Source: Eutypella sp. D-1 (Eukaryota; Ascomycota; Sordariomycetes; Xylariales; Diatrypaceae). Taken from it: a DNA stretch of 64,000 nucleotides. The translations under genes and the position numbers were made by a program. Where the stretch lies: the NCBI GenBank assembly GCA_023313575.1, contig JAJTTP010000001.1:3162001-3226000 (forward strand). The letters run 5' to 3'. This document shows, piece by piece, positions 53,488-64,000 of the stretch. Under the pieces are notes generated by a model. The model ran no database searches, was not told the DNA's origin, and saw nothing but the letters and a program-made list of their open reading frames with translations. The stretch's first letter is position 1. Each line of letters starts with the position of its first letter.

Positions 53488-56400
53488 CTACAGACCTCTC
53501 ATGAACTCATCCAACGAGAGCGGTTTCCTGACGGCATTATTCAGGCCTTCGTGGAAGGTAACCCAGACCTTCGTCGCGTCGGCCGTCCCGAGCGGCTCCT
53601 CGCCAGGCTGCCTCCTTCTGCTACCTCCGTTCCCGTCCATCTCCTGCAGCGGGTCGCGCACCTCAGTTTTGATGATCCGGCCGAAAAAGTCCTTCTTGAC
53701 TCTGACTATCGGCACTACTTGGTTGCCGGTTGCCTTGGCGGCAGCGCTGTTCTCCTTCCCATTCACATCAAAGGCTGGATCATCCACCGCCCCGTTCACA
53801 TTTTCAAAGCCAGCGCGAAGCCTTGCCTGCCTGGCTGTCGATTCCCGTAGAATTTTTGTCTTCTGCAGCTCCTGGTCCAAGACCTGGCGGACAGCGAACC
53901 GCGTCGGCGCCTGCGTGCCGTGTATCACGGCAGCAGAAGTTTCATAGGTGGCCAGTGCGTCCAAATCCCTGGGTTCAATCTTGATTAGTCTGATATTGGT
54001 AGATGGGAAAGGGCTCGTGACTTGAACTTACGGTTCCATACGATAAACCCACTGAGGCCCGCGGCTGAAGGCGGATTCGTCTTCGATCTTACCGCGCTGC
54101 AAGACGATACCGACGTCGGCCATCACTTCAGCTGCCCGCTTGACCATCGCCTTCTCGGTGTCCTTCCTCACGCTCGCCGTACTCGAGCCCCCGCCGCCAA
54201 CGACTACGGGCTTGACGTCAGGTGACACAAGGCGGATGAGGTAAGGAAGAAAGTCCGTCGCCACATCTTCGGGGCTACGAAATGCGCGCATGAGCGTCGG
54301 CGGTAATTGAGCCTGGATTGCCTGGAGCATGGCGCGATTCTCTTTCTGCGTCTCATGCGCTACGAAGGCAGCTCTAGGCCCCGAAAAGGGGAGGGGCGCG
54401 GCCCCTTCTTCGTCCTCGCCCCATTTCCGGTCATAACGCATGTTGGCAAGCGACATTGGCGATGCGAAGAGGTGGTGGCACGCTAACACAGGCTGTGAGA
54501 GGTATGGTGCCAATTCCCAGTCCTGGCTCCCGTATAATTTCGAGGAGAGTACGTCGTGGAAATACATCCACTCGTAGGCCTGATTAGGCTTGGAAAGAAA
54601 CGAGTCGTCGTTGAACTCGTGGTTGGGGTACTCAGATATGACATCGGTAAGGATTCGGTCTACGTCACCGCTCGTCTCAATCATATGGGTAAGTCTTTCG
54701 GTAGCGTATTTCTTCTGCTGTTCAGTAAAGCCGAGTTGTGCTTTGGGCTGCTCGCCTCGTGTCTTAGCAGATGGAGCAGCCACAATGATGCTGGTCTTCG
54801 GGAACCCGGCGCCCTCTTGGAAGACGCGGGCAACGATATCCCTGATGTTGCCTCGGCCGAGACCTCTAGCACCACCACCACCGTGAGCGAGATCATGGAC
54901 AATGTTTCGCTCGACCCATTGCCGAGTCAATGATAAGGAGCCTACCAACGATGCTGACCGTATTCGCCCAGCAACCCACTCTCCAACGACCATGACACCC
55001 CGCAGGTCTCCCTCAGCGGTGCTCTCAGCGCCTCTTTTTGCGTCAATCCCGCTGGTCATGCCCCAGGCGGCCTCGCAAAGCTTCCGAGCGGCGTCCTTCT
55101 CGCAAGGAATTCCTTCTTTTTCAAATACTGTCTTGAGGCGAGTGACAACGGCGTCGATGGTCGGCTTCCCGACGTGGATAACTTCGGCCAGGTTCGATTG
55201 ACGTAGTGGCCTCAACGAAGGGTGATACATGTCGTTACAGATGAGAATTAGGGGTCGCATCTGTCTGAAGTCATCACCCTTCTTCTTTCGGTTACTGTGC
55301 TGTGCCGCCCCCTGGCCCGAGGCATTCTTCTCGCCAACTGTAATTAAGTCCATGAGTGCTTTGATGAAGCCGCCTTCACCAGACCCCCCTGAACCCGAAA
55401 CGACACCGTCAACCTCGTCTACCACCACACAAGCAGGGCGAGCCACTTTCTGCTGTTGCCCAGGTTGCTGTCTGGCGTGTTGCACCGTTTTGACAGTTTC
55501 AGTTCCAAGCGCGGTGCGTATCCGGTTCTTCACGACATCTTTGCTACGGTCATCGCTCGCGTTTATCTCCATGACCTCGTATCCGGCTTGTCTAGCACAT
55601 ACATGGGCGAGAGTGGTCTTGCCCAAACCTGGTGCGCCCGTAAGCATCAGGATTTTCCGATGCGGCTTTTCCTCCTCATCCTGCTGTTTTGACGCGGATC
55701 GTTTTATTACAGGCTTCGACTTGGCGGCTCTAGGAAATACCAATGGATCCCATCGCTTGAGCCATCGGAGCACCTGGCGGTTCGTATAGTCATCGCCGAC
55801 CAAGTCAACGAAGTTCTTAGCGCGGTACTTCTCCGTCCAAAGCATACACTTCTTTGGTTTGCGACCATTTGGGGCGCTCTCCACTGTCGGCATCGGGGCA
55901 TCCGAAGTGGATGGATTGGAGTCAGTCTTCCTGCAGGCCGAGTCCTTGGATACCCCTTCGACCAGCTGGTGTATGTCAATTCCATAGTAACTTCGCTTTG
56001 CCCTGCCTTCTTTCGTCTTGGATCTTGCGGCGACGATATTCTGGTAGGAGAGAATGTCTGCTTTCTTTCTCTGTTTGATCGGTACATCTCTTCCCGAGCA
56101 TGTCGTGATCTTGAATGCCGCCTGTGGTTGTCGCGTGACCAGGCATTCCAAGACCGAAGCCGTGTTTGAAGATACGAATACAGAACCGAGACCGGGACTC
56201 TGGCTTTGGGGCGTGTTATCTTGTGGCCGTAGTTGCGAATTCGAATCGGGTTGATGTGATGAGGCTGTTGTATCCTCGGGTGTCTTGTTTGACGGTAATG
56301 GTGGGGGTGAGGATGGCTCAGTCAACTCTACCCCTGGAAAGTCACTGGGGCTACTCAACATGCGGCGCTTCGGGATAGGCTCGACGGGACCATCATCATC

Positions 56401-56547
56401 ATTCTCATCATCGGAAGAATCATCCACCAAAAAACCGGCCTTCGTACGCGCACGAGGAGGTTTAGGCTTGGGATGTGGATTGGGTCGCTTCGCATTAGGG
56501 GGGGAGGAGCTAGGCGGATAGACAACCGGAGATGATGCTGATAGCAT
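53488..56547 (-). CDS. CTF18: Chromosome transmission fidelity protein 18 (alternative RFC clamp loader)
   Basis: Large subunit of the CTF18-DCC1-CTF8 RFC complex, which loads PCNA and supports sister-chromatid cohesion and the replication checkpoint. Exon 1 is 56547-54032 and exon 2 is 53968-53488; 998 residues. The 63-nt intron splits a proline codon in RMEP|DLDALATYE. The N-terminal 230 residues are Pro/Ser-rich and disordered with basic patches. The clamp-loader entry motif LWTEKYRAKNFVDLVGD (about 236-252) precedes the AAA+ domain: Walker A TGAPGLGKTT (303-312), Walker B VVVDEVDG, sensor 1 ILICND. The C-terminal motif VKKDFFGRII is the conserved region that binds CTF8/DCC1. The Walker A Lys and the DEVD box are intact, so activity is expected. 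Expressed divergently from the 57.3-kb gene. Confidence 0.95.
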
Positions 56548-57320
56548 GATGACGGGATATCGAGACCAACCAGGCTTTACTGTTAATCAAGTTGGTAGAA
56601 ATCCGTCGAGATGTACGGAGTGTCGTGTCCAAAATGGGTTAATTGTTGAATACTGAACTGGCCTGACCGTTAGTGGGGGTGTTGGTTTACGATGATATTC
56701 GAAGTTGTTTTCAGGGCCGTTTTTCGTGATGTACTTAGGCCTGCCTATCTAAATAATACGTATAGATAATTACATACATAGGTCCGTAATTGCATGCTTG
56801 CCCGCTTAAAGTGGTAAGTAAAGTACATCCCTAACCTCTAAGACGCGACAAGACGCGTTTTGGTTCTACTACCTGCCCAGGTGGTATATAGCGCGTAAAG
56901 TTTAAAGTGGATATTGAGGTACGTACCAGTTCTTACACCGCTAGTCCTAGTATGTCTTAGCTTTGCAGATTGGACAGATCGAATTATGGGGCTGAATCTT
57001 GAAGGACAAAGAAAGTACACTTTTACATCACCGTGAACTTTTACATCACCGTGAAAATCTACTTTCTATTTCATACTTATGGGCATAACAAAATTATAGC
57101 AGAAAACCAACATATCTTAGCCCATATAAATACACAATAGGACTTCAAAAATTCTATTGCCAATACCATCAAGGTGGAGGGTATTGGTGCGCATCATCTG
57201 CGCCTGCCTAAGTCTGCTACTTGGACCCTGCTGCCGTCATCATAATTTGTCCGGATCTTCTCCAGGGTCCCAAGAATCATAAACATATCCATAAACACAC
57301 AGATCCTCATTAGTATCACA
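56548..57320. other. Divergent promoter region with an 18-bp tandem repeat
   Basis: Between CTF18 and the mitochondrial-protein gene. It holds an exact tandem duplication of an 18-bp unit (57020-57037 and 57038-57055). No gene supported. Confidence 0.55.
57020..57055. repeat. Tandem repeat, 18 bp x 2
   Basis: The unit CTTTTACATCACCGTGAA occurs twice without a gap, 265 bp before the start of the downstream gene. Confidence 0.8.
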
Positions 57321-58085
57321 ATGCGTGGTCTGCAACCATCTCGTATATGCCTACGGCCCATCCTGAGGCCTTCGCTGGGGATGCGCAGGAAATTTCTAGG
57401 CGATGCTAGATACAGGTCTTTCCATTACCAGCCGAACCAGGGCCCCTATTATCAGAAGCCAAAGTCCAGGATAGTACGCGACATGGTCCTAGGATCGGTA
57501 CTGACCTTCTCCACCTACTTCGCCTACACATTCTACCAGTACCAAAAAGCCTTGAAACATCTCGAGACTGAGACGGAGGCTACGAAAAAGGTGTACGACG
57601 GATTCGCGCAACAGTTCGCCGAGGCACGTGAAGCCCAGGATCACGATAAGTTACGGGAGGCATCGTTCTCCTTCAACCGGGCCCTGCTTTCTCAGCACGG
57701 CGACGCTATCTTCGAGGCTGGCCCGTTGCCGCCTTACCCCGAGGATGACGAGCTGCACGGCAAGGAGATGATACCAACCGAGGACACGTTAATGTTCGTG
57801 GAGAAGGACGAAGATCATTTTATCACCGTTGTCCAGATCACCGTCAATGTTGAATTTGAGGAGGTCAACGGCGAGTGGAAGAACACCGATGCTCTAGTAG
57901 ACCCGGCCGACAACAAACTCGGCGAGCTGCTAACTCGCTTCGAGTACCAAGTCGAGTTTTGGCGGAAGCAGGAAAAGCTTCGGGGCGGCCAGTTGTTCGT
58001 CGTGTTCGCACTGAGGGACAAGTTCTGGACCTTTCAATACAGTTACGACCCCTGGAACTCGGTTGGCGTCACCTCCTTTAACTAG
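57321..58085 (+). CDS. Unknown single-pass membrane protein, probably mitochondrial
   Basis: Single exon, 254 residues; I do not recognise the family. The N-terminus (MRGLQPSRICLRPILRPSLG) is rich in Arg and free of acidic residues for 27 positions, as in a mitochondrial presequence. One membrane helix follows (about 54-73, ending YFAYTFYQYQ), then a charged helical region (about 76-120) and a compact alpha/beta C-terminal domain with FITVVQITVNVEFEEV, LFVVFALRDKFWTFQYSY and an end in GVTSFN. The layout fits an inner-membrane protein with a soluble domain. The good start context and clean frame argue for a real gene. It is divergent from CTF18. Confidence 0.78.
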   Translation: MRGLQPSRICLRPILRPSLGMRRKFLGDARYRSFHYQPNQGPYYQKPKSRIVRDMVLGSVLTFSTYFAYTFYQYQKALKHLETETEATKKVYDGFAQQFAEAREAQDHDKLREASFSFNRALLSQHGDAIFEAGPLPPYPEDDELHGKEMIPTEDTLMFVEKDEDHFITVVQITVNVEFEEVNGEWKNTDALVDPADNKLGELLTRFEYQVEFWRKQEKLRGGQLFVVFALRDKFWTFQYSYDPWNSVGVTSFN

Positions 58086-59306
58086 GCGGGCGTTCATCTC
58101 GCGATTCCAACTCTCGGAGTTGATTGGAATATTCAATAGCGATTATAGAGAGCAATACCATAATATACCCTAGAGCTTGCTAGAGAAGACCAATAAGTAA
58201 TAGCCCTAACAGTTTAAACAACATGGACTATATTCAAACCCCTATACAGACCGTTATACAATGTGCTTACTCTCGGGTGTACACGTGTATACGGCTCCAT
58301 GATGTTATAGATCAAAACTATGTCGGATGGCAGATAAAACATCGCTTCTACAGGATGTAACAACAGAGACAGATGTGAAAATGGATGAAGTATTGCACTC
58401 TTGATCGTATTATGTATTATAAGCACGGCATTTTCATTTATCCACGTCTCGGCCGCAGCTAGATTCGTGCATAGGCGATAGATCTTTAATCAGCCCCGTA
58501 TGTAATACTACCACCCTAATGACGGTCCTGATACCGACTTCGACGTAAAGGGGGAAATATATCATGCAAGGTTACAGGACGTAGATGAAAGAGAAGGCAA
58601 ACGTTAATCGCCATAACTAGTACGAAATGACTATGGCATTAAGGGTATTGCCAACAATTCCATACAAATCCTTAGCGGAACAATAGTAGCAGGCTTACCG
58701 AGAAATGCTCCCGGGTAGGTTGTCGCGACGCATTACTAATTACAATCAACATCAAACACTTGCTTTCCAATTGGACGGTTCGGTGAGGGGGGATATGGCG
58801 TGATTCTGATGAATACGGGATCTAGGGATAGTATCATGCAACCTCATTCGGTACCAGCCGGGACTAAGAGACATATAAGTGCGCAAATCCTCAAAATCGG
58901 GCAACCCCAAGATCAGCAACACAAATATATTGAGGGATCGCGATTCTTTGTGAATTAAATAATGGCCAACTAGAGAGTTTAGCCAGATGCTCTTCAACTA
59001 GCAATGTTTGTTCTTTCTGCTGGGAATTAGTGAAAAACGGATAATAGGCCTATGATTCTTGTTATCTCTAGTCTTTTCATAGTGGGATGTTATGCCTTGA
59101 GCACGTAATATGTATATGACATGGTCTAATCTAACCCTGGGCCGGAGCTAATCATGACTTTTCGTTATAAGACAAACCACCGACCGTCGTCAATCCGGAA
59201 TCTCTAGATAATATACCATGACTCGAGAAAAGAGAGCCTAATATATAAAGACCCCTCATCTCCACCGTAACCACTTATTTCCAAACACCATTCCTGCGGC
59301 TGAGAA
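58086..59306. other. Intergenic, 1.2 kb, promoter of the monooxygenase gene
   Basis: No supported gene. A TATATAAA box at 59242-59249 lies 58 bp before the monooxygenase start, implying a short leader. Confidence 0.55.
59242..59249 (+). promoter_or_regulatory. TATA box of the flavin monooxygenase gene
   Basis: TATATAAA at 58 bp upstream of the ATG; spacing agrees with a leader of about 25-30 nt. Confidence 0.5.
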
Positions 59307-60812
59307 ATGGTCTCCGTTACCAATGGGGACCCCAGAGGCCCTCGCGGGTACGCTCTAAGTGGAATTCGAAACGTCGCAGTTATCGGTGCTGGTATCAGCG
59401 GTGTCTCTTCAGCAGCTCATCTTCTACGTCTTGGGTTACGCGTCACTGTGTTTGAGCGAACCCGGGTGATAGGAGGCGTGTGGCATTTCGACCCTCGGCC
59501 AGATGCGGAGCCACCGTTTCCAAATGAGAGGCCCCATCAACCCAACTGGGAAGCGATCAAGGCAAGAGGTGTGGGGATAGAGGAGCTGGAACTACTGCAC
59601 GCTCCAACCAGTCCTTGTTATGCCGGTCTCGTCAACAATATCCCAACCCCGGTGATGCGAAGCAGTCTCCTTCGCTGGCCCGAAGGGACAGAAGAGTTCG
59701 TAACCCAGGACGTCGTAAGACAGTATATCGAAGACATTGCGCGCCAGAATGGTGTACTGGACGCTATCGAATTCGATACCAGAGTTGAGAGCGTGACGAA
59801 GTCGGGCGACATACAATGGACTGTCCAGACCAGGAAACTTCACCGAACGGAGTCTGAGCCCGGCTACTCATTCGAGGAAAAGGACTGGAAGTTCGACGCG
59901 GTGGTCGTGGCTAGTGGGCATTACAACGTCCCTCGTGTACCCGATATACCTGGTCTCTCGACCTGGAAAAGGAGATTCCCTGGTCGTGTGAGGCACTCGA
60001 AGGTCTACCGGACGCCTGACCCGTTTGAGGGAAAGACGATCCTTCTCATCGGTGCCGGCGCCTCGTCGATGGACATTGCGAAAGAAGTATCAGATCTAGG
60101 TGGCAAGGTATACCAAAGTGTCCGAGACAGCAATTTTGCGATCAGTGAGGACAGATTGCCCGAGACCGCCGAGCGCGTTGCTATGGTCTCTGAGTTCGCT
60201 ACAGACGGCAGTGACATAGCCGTGTCACTCAAAGACGACGAGCCTATACCAGGGAAAATAATACTGAGTGACGGACGCGAGTTGGAGGGAATCGATCACG
60301 TAGTAGTGGCAACAGGATACATAACGTCATACCCTTTCCTAGGAGACCTAGAGCAACCGTCTGTGCCCTGGGAAGACGCCGACGAGAAGGTAGTCATCAC
60401 AAGTGATGGTTATATCACACATAACCTTCACAAAGACATTTTCTATATCCCAGACCCGAGTTTGGCTTTCATCGGTGTATCGCATCTCGTCTCGACCTTC
60501 TCGCTCTTCGATTTCCAGTCACAGGTCGTGGCAAGGGTATTCGCGGGCCAGGTCCAGCTCCCGGCGGAGTCGGTCATGAAGCTGGAACACAAGAAGAGAA
60601 AGGCGGGATTTCAGCCCGGGGATAGGTTCCACAGCCTATTCTCGAGGGAGGATCGTTACATGGACGAGGTGTTGGCGTGGGTCAACAAAGATTTAGCACA
60701 GGCTGGACTCCAAGAAATGAAGGGTGTCGATGATGAGTGGGTCACTGTTTACCGGGCACTGAAAGAGAAGCTGGCTTTACTACGCGCACCTGCAGTTACG
60801 ACGAAGAACTAG
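59307..60812 (+). CDS. Flavin-containing monooxygenase (FMO-like)
   Basis: Single-exon enzyme of 501 residues using FAD, NADPH and O2 to oxygenate N, S or carbonyl centres. The FAD-binding turn is VAVIGAGISGVSSA (GxGxxG at 27-32), followed by the acidic strand end FER and GGVWHF. The FMO fingerprint FPGRVRHSKVY fits FxGxxxHxxxY, so it is class B monooxygenase-like rather than a simple oxidoreductase. The second dinucleotide site ILLIGAGASSMDIA binds NADPH, and the ATGY motif (VVVATGYITSYPF) links the domains. The substrate is unknown. It is tail to tail with the acetoacetate-decarboxylase-like gene 554 bp away, which could be a small biosynthetic pair. No PKS, NRPS or transporter lies within the window's right end. 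Confidence 0.9.
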   Translation: MVSVTNGDPRGPRGYALSGIRNVAVIGAGISGVSSAAHLLRLGLRVTVFERTRVIGGVWHFDPRPDAEPPFPNERPHQPNWEAIKARGVGIEELELLHAPTSPCYAGLVNNIPTPVMRSSLLRWPEGTEEFVTQDVVRQYIEDIARQNGVLDAIEFDTRVESVTKSGDIQWTVQTRKLHRTESEPGYSFEEKDWKFDAVVVASGHYNVPRVPDIPGLSTWKRRFPGRVRHSKVYRTPDPFEGKTILLIGAGASSMDIAKEVSDLGGKVYQSVRDSNFAISEDRLPETAERVAMVSEFATDGSDIAVSLKDDEPIPGKIILSDGRELEGIDHVVVATGYITSYPFLGDLEQPSVPWEDADEKVVITSDGYITHNLHKDIFYIPDPSLAFIGVSHLVSTFSLFDFQSQVVARVFAGQVQLPAESVMKLEHKKRKAGFQPGDRFHSLFSREDRYMDEVLAWVNKDLAQAGLQEMKGVDDEWVTVYRALKEKLALLRAPAVTTKN

Positions 60813-61366
60813 AACGTAGTGATAGAACCTTCACTTACATGTCAGCGTTAGTGAAAATGCTAGAGCGGCCCTACGCCATGCTCTATTCAGTTGTTAGACC
60901 CATAGTGCATGCCTCTACTTCGTATATCGGTCTTGAGGCTGACAATTCTCGCGCTGGTTGATGTGGAGTATATCGTGATACATCGTGGGCTTGAAAGACA
61001 TCAGGCATTCCAGCAATATACTGTGGCAAGGTTACGTCTTCTCACAATACACTAGACATTGATACCCACAGAGAGTAATGACAGGGAATGATGCCGATGC
61101 CAAATATTTTCTTATACGTTGCAGTGTGCCTTTCGTGCATGACATATGTACTTACGCAGAGCCCAGGAAGTTCTGGAAGAGCCGAGAGGGGTTTCGCATC
61201 TATGCATGGAAGGTCCAGATCGCATTTGGAGGTGGTGTCTCTCATTGCTATCATCTCTATTTCCATCCCGATAGCGTTTAATCCGTGCTTTCTCGCTTGG
61301 ACTTGACTATTTCATGTCATCTCAGCATTTGTGCCAATCCGTGTTTTTCACGTTAGATGAGACCTT
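60813..61366. other. Short convergent spacer
   Basis: 3' ends of the monooxygenase and decarboxylase-like genes; nothing else seen. Confidence 0.5.
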
Positions 61367-62279
61367 TCAGAGATTGGATTTTGGCGCATCCCATTGGGAG
61401 CCCTCATCCAAGATGAAGGTCGCGTCCTCCAGCTTCAGCGCTAGCTGCCAGCGACCAATGTCAGGCCAAAAGTTCTCAGCCACAGTAGGCTTACCCAGAG
61501 GCGTGATGCTCCCATCACTCTGTGACATATCAGCCCAGCCAAGACTAGCCTTCTTCGATGACAAACCCGGCACGACCTTGCTCCACTGTTCAGTCCCCGC
61601 TAGTTCGCCTTCAAAGCCCTCGCCCTTTGGTAGAGGAGGTTGCACCAGGGCAGGATCGAGCCCGACATACTTAATCCATGAGAAAGAGAAAGGAAAGTGA
61701 GGGAGGAAGCTGATGGGCTGAAATGTAGCCTGGAAAAGAGGCCTGTCGCTCGGTGTCTCTCCAGATGAACTGCTCACTGGGTCGTGTGGGAAGACCTTGA
61801 CACGAGTCGGCCCGTGCGGTGACTCCTCCCATTCGAAGCGAGCCAGGTGCTTTGGTATATTCCAATCTGTGAGCATAATCAGTTGGTACAATATCGTTCT
61901 TGCAAATTTGTTCCCAGAACCACTCACTACGGCGCCCATTCCAACACGTGTACTTCTGTGACACGTATATTCTCGTGATGCGAACATTCTTCTTCGCCTT
62001 TCGTCTTTTGTCCTCCTCGACGTCGTACTGGAAGTTGCCTGGGATTATGACAAGCTCATCGTAGGGGCCTACCGGGGTCTCGGTGTAGCGAATGAAGTGG
62101 AACTGGCCAACTCCGCCCACGTGCTTCCCAGACTCGGCGCCGGCGAACGATGACTCCTTTTCTAGCGGTGAATAGGCGTAGTCTGGGAGATTCCCAGGTT
62201 TGCAATAGAAGTTGACGATGTACATGGTTCCCTTCAGCTTCCATGGCGCTGGAACATGTACAATAGGCCCGTCACCCAT
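61367..62279 (-). CDS. Acetoacetate-decarboxylase-like protein
   Basis: 283 residues in two exons, 62279-61928 and 61866-61367; the 61-nt intron (GTGAGT donor, CACAG acceptor) restores NGRRNWNIPKHLARFEW. In acetoacetate decarboxylase the corresponding G-x-P-K segment carries the Schiff-base lysine, and it is present here as IPKH. The substrate-pocket strand GPYDELVIIPG also matches the family. The start is MGDGPIVHVPAPWKL. The C-terminal half (about 160-283) has the beta-barrel-like alternation of the fold but less recognisable motifs. Fungal relatives may be decarboxylases, aldolases/dehydratases or pigment-modifying enzymes, so the reaction is uncertain. Its neighbour on the other strand is a flavin monooxygenase. 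Confidence 0.82.
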
Positions 62280-64000
62280 TGTGTCTTGGATGGAAGCGGA
62301 TAGACTAAAATTTGGAATGAGTTACACATGCGCTTCCTCTTTACGTACACAACTATACCCGCATAGACTAACTATGAAGTAAATTCAGGGGGCGGTTGGA
62401 AGATGATTTGGCTCCTTTACATTTGGGAGTCAATAAATGAGCTCAACACTTCGTCCGTTGAGTTGAATTTGCAGTATCGGGACTCATAAGTACTACTTTT
62501 TGTGACGTAATTTTCATGGAGGCCATATACTTGGAAACCTGGGGAAATGGCCCGCAAGTACGAAGTAGTGCTCTAATACCTATTAGTACCTGGGGAACTG
62601 AGCTGAAGAGGGAATCAGAGGGAGACCAATCGGGCTTAAATCATCTGTTTCCGTGACAGGTACGTACCTGCCGATCCTTATTGGGCGTGAACCTTACATT
62701 TGAAGTTTTGAACCTCATCAACTATCTAGGTACCTACCTAGGTAATTAACTTGTCCCGGAAAAGGATTGAACCATGTTTTCAGCGAAGGCAGATACCATT
62801 ATTAATGCGAATATAGCATATATATTCGAGGTCAAGAGAATAAAATTGGAGAAGATGGTATGCCCAAAGGGTTAGCTCAGTACTTAAGGTAGGAACACAC
62901 TGATTAAGCTTTTGCGGGCATTTCGACTTGTATAATTAGGAACTGGGTATATATGCCATCAAGTTGTATGATATACCTAAGTCCTAACCGGGCTCGCTCT
63001 CGGCATGTTAGCCATACTAGTTTTTGAATTCTAGGCGTCCTAATGATCCAAGTGTCGATGCCTTGTATTGTAGCCGATATAATACTCGGAAGGTCGAGTT
63101 CGGTAGGGCTACAACAGGCATGGTAGATAGACGGGTCTGTCCCCTAGAAAGAGTCAATGATTAGCTGTGTGCGAGATACGGAACATTATTTCCTGACTGG
63201 TCAAATTTGAGCGCCTGGTCGGCACAAGGCTCCGTGGTGAACGCTGTGGTCAAGAGTATGGAGTTCGGTCGAGCCTATCAGCGCACCTAGCGGAGTGTCC
63301 GGATGCAGCTCGACCACCGGGTCCCACGATGGAGGATGAATCCTGTTACGTGCGTTACTGAGATCGTAACAAGTAAGAATGCACCTGACCTGACCGAAAG
63401 ACTATCCCCGCCATCATTTGTGCTTGGGGTTCCTTAATTCCTCGGTTCCTCGGTTCCTCGGTTCCTCGCCTTCAGGGCATGGAATCAAAAAACCCCACGT
63501 GTCGGTATATCGATCTCACCGCTAGGGGCTCTTCGAGTTGCGGGGTAATCAGCACAACAACCATGGAGATGGCAGATCATTTGACCTCAATATGGACGAC
63601 CAGTTCCCAATGTTTGCTCCAGAAATTTCAAAGGAAGACTTATACGGAGGATCAGCAAGAGAGTGACATCTTACATAGTGGGATAAGGGGTAAGAGCTTC
63701 TAGTGGGGAAAGGCAAGCCAAGCTGAACGCTCGAGACCCCTAAGGAGAACTGCTATAACTGTAAAGTCTAGATTCTCTGCCTACCGCTAGTTCACCCCAC
63801 CACCTATCTGATTTCCTCTCCACATGGACCTGGATCTAGAGCTCCAGGAACCCGTCTACGGTAGGTGCCGCGGCTTAGTCTCCACACGGTATACCAATAC
63901 CATAATATCAGACCTCCACGCCTCCCACCATCAGTTGATATTTGCCCCTCTATCTCACCTTACACTTTGATGCCTAGCCTTGGTCTCCTTACTGTTCATG
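62280..64000. other. Right-end intergenic, 1.7 kb
   Basis: 5' flank of the decarboxylase-like gene followed by spacer. It contains a TACCTAGGTA palindrome (62735-62744) and an 8-bp tandem repeat (63438-63468). The small open frame at 63479-63703 has no family resemblance. Any gene further right is outside the window. Confidence 0.5.
63438..63468. repeat. TTCCTCGG tandem repeat, 3.9 copies
   Basis: Four successive copies of the 8-bp unit, the last lacking its final G. No coding context. Confidence 0.85.

Noticed and set aside
55229..55789. 186-codon plus-strand frame inside CTF18
   Set aside because: Antisense to the AAA+ domain; no independent support.

Overview
The window is nuclear DNA from a filamentous ascomycete (Pezizomycotina, most likely a Sordariomycete). 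The reasons are short GT-AG introns (about 50-150 nt) with CTAAC/CTGAC-type branch sites, fungal-specific families (PTH11/rhodopsin-like membrane protein, Clr5, AA11 lytic polysaccharide monooxygenase, DUF7707, YTH with RRM), and long gene-poor spacers rich in a CCTACCTAGGTAGG palindrome. I see no bacterial features, operons, CRISPR arrays, rRNA genes or intact transposons, and I could not confirm any tRNA. Species assignment is not possible from the sequence alone.

Layout. 0-1.1 kb: the 5' part of a rhodopsin-like membrane protein (minus, runs off the left edge). 3.4-4.9 kb: a Clr5-domain protein (plus). 7.0-8.4 kb: a secreted AA11 chitin LPMO with a 6-nt micro-exon (plus). 9.7-15.9 kb: the PI 4-kinase STT4 in six exons (minus), divergent from proteasome subunit beta-6/PRE7 (17.0-18.0 kb, plus). 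18.0-27.5 kb: 9.5 kb with no convincing gene. 27.5-29.6 kb: an RRM+YTH RNA-binding protein (plus). 31.9-32.6 kb: a small heat-shock protein with a heat-shock element (plus). 33.7-40.1 kb: a minus-strand block of a GH17 glucanase, a Cys-rich single-pass membrane protein and a GH53 galactanase. 43.3-44.0 kb: a GPI-anchored DUF7707 protein (plus). 45.3-47.0 kb: an amidoligase-family enzyme (plus). 48.4-48.9 kb: a small C2HC-finger protein (minus). 50.8-51.7 kb: an NmrA-like NAD(P)-binding protein (minus). 52.5-53.3 kb: a FHIT/HNT2-type HIT hydrolase (plus), tail to tail with the clamp-loader CTF18 (53.5-56.5 kb, minus). 57.3-58.1 kb: an unknown, probably mitochondrial membrane protein (plus). 59.3-60.8 kb: a flavin monooxygenase (plus), tail to tail with an acetoacetate-decarboxylase-like protein (61.4-62.3 kb, minus). 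The last 1.7 kb is non-coding.

Functionally the window mixes housekeeping genes (STT4, PRE7, CTF18, HNT2, YTH protein) with cell-surface and wall-polysaccharide functions (AA11, GH17, GH53, Cys-rich membrane protein, GPI protein) and two possible specialised-chemistry loci (the amidoligase; the monooxygenase/decarboxylase-like pair). Exon structures were deduced by eye from splice signals and reading-frame continuity and have not been checked against transcripts.
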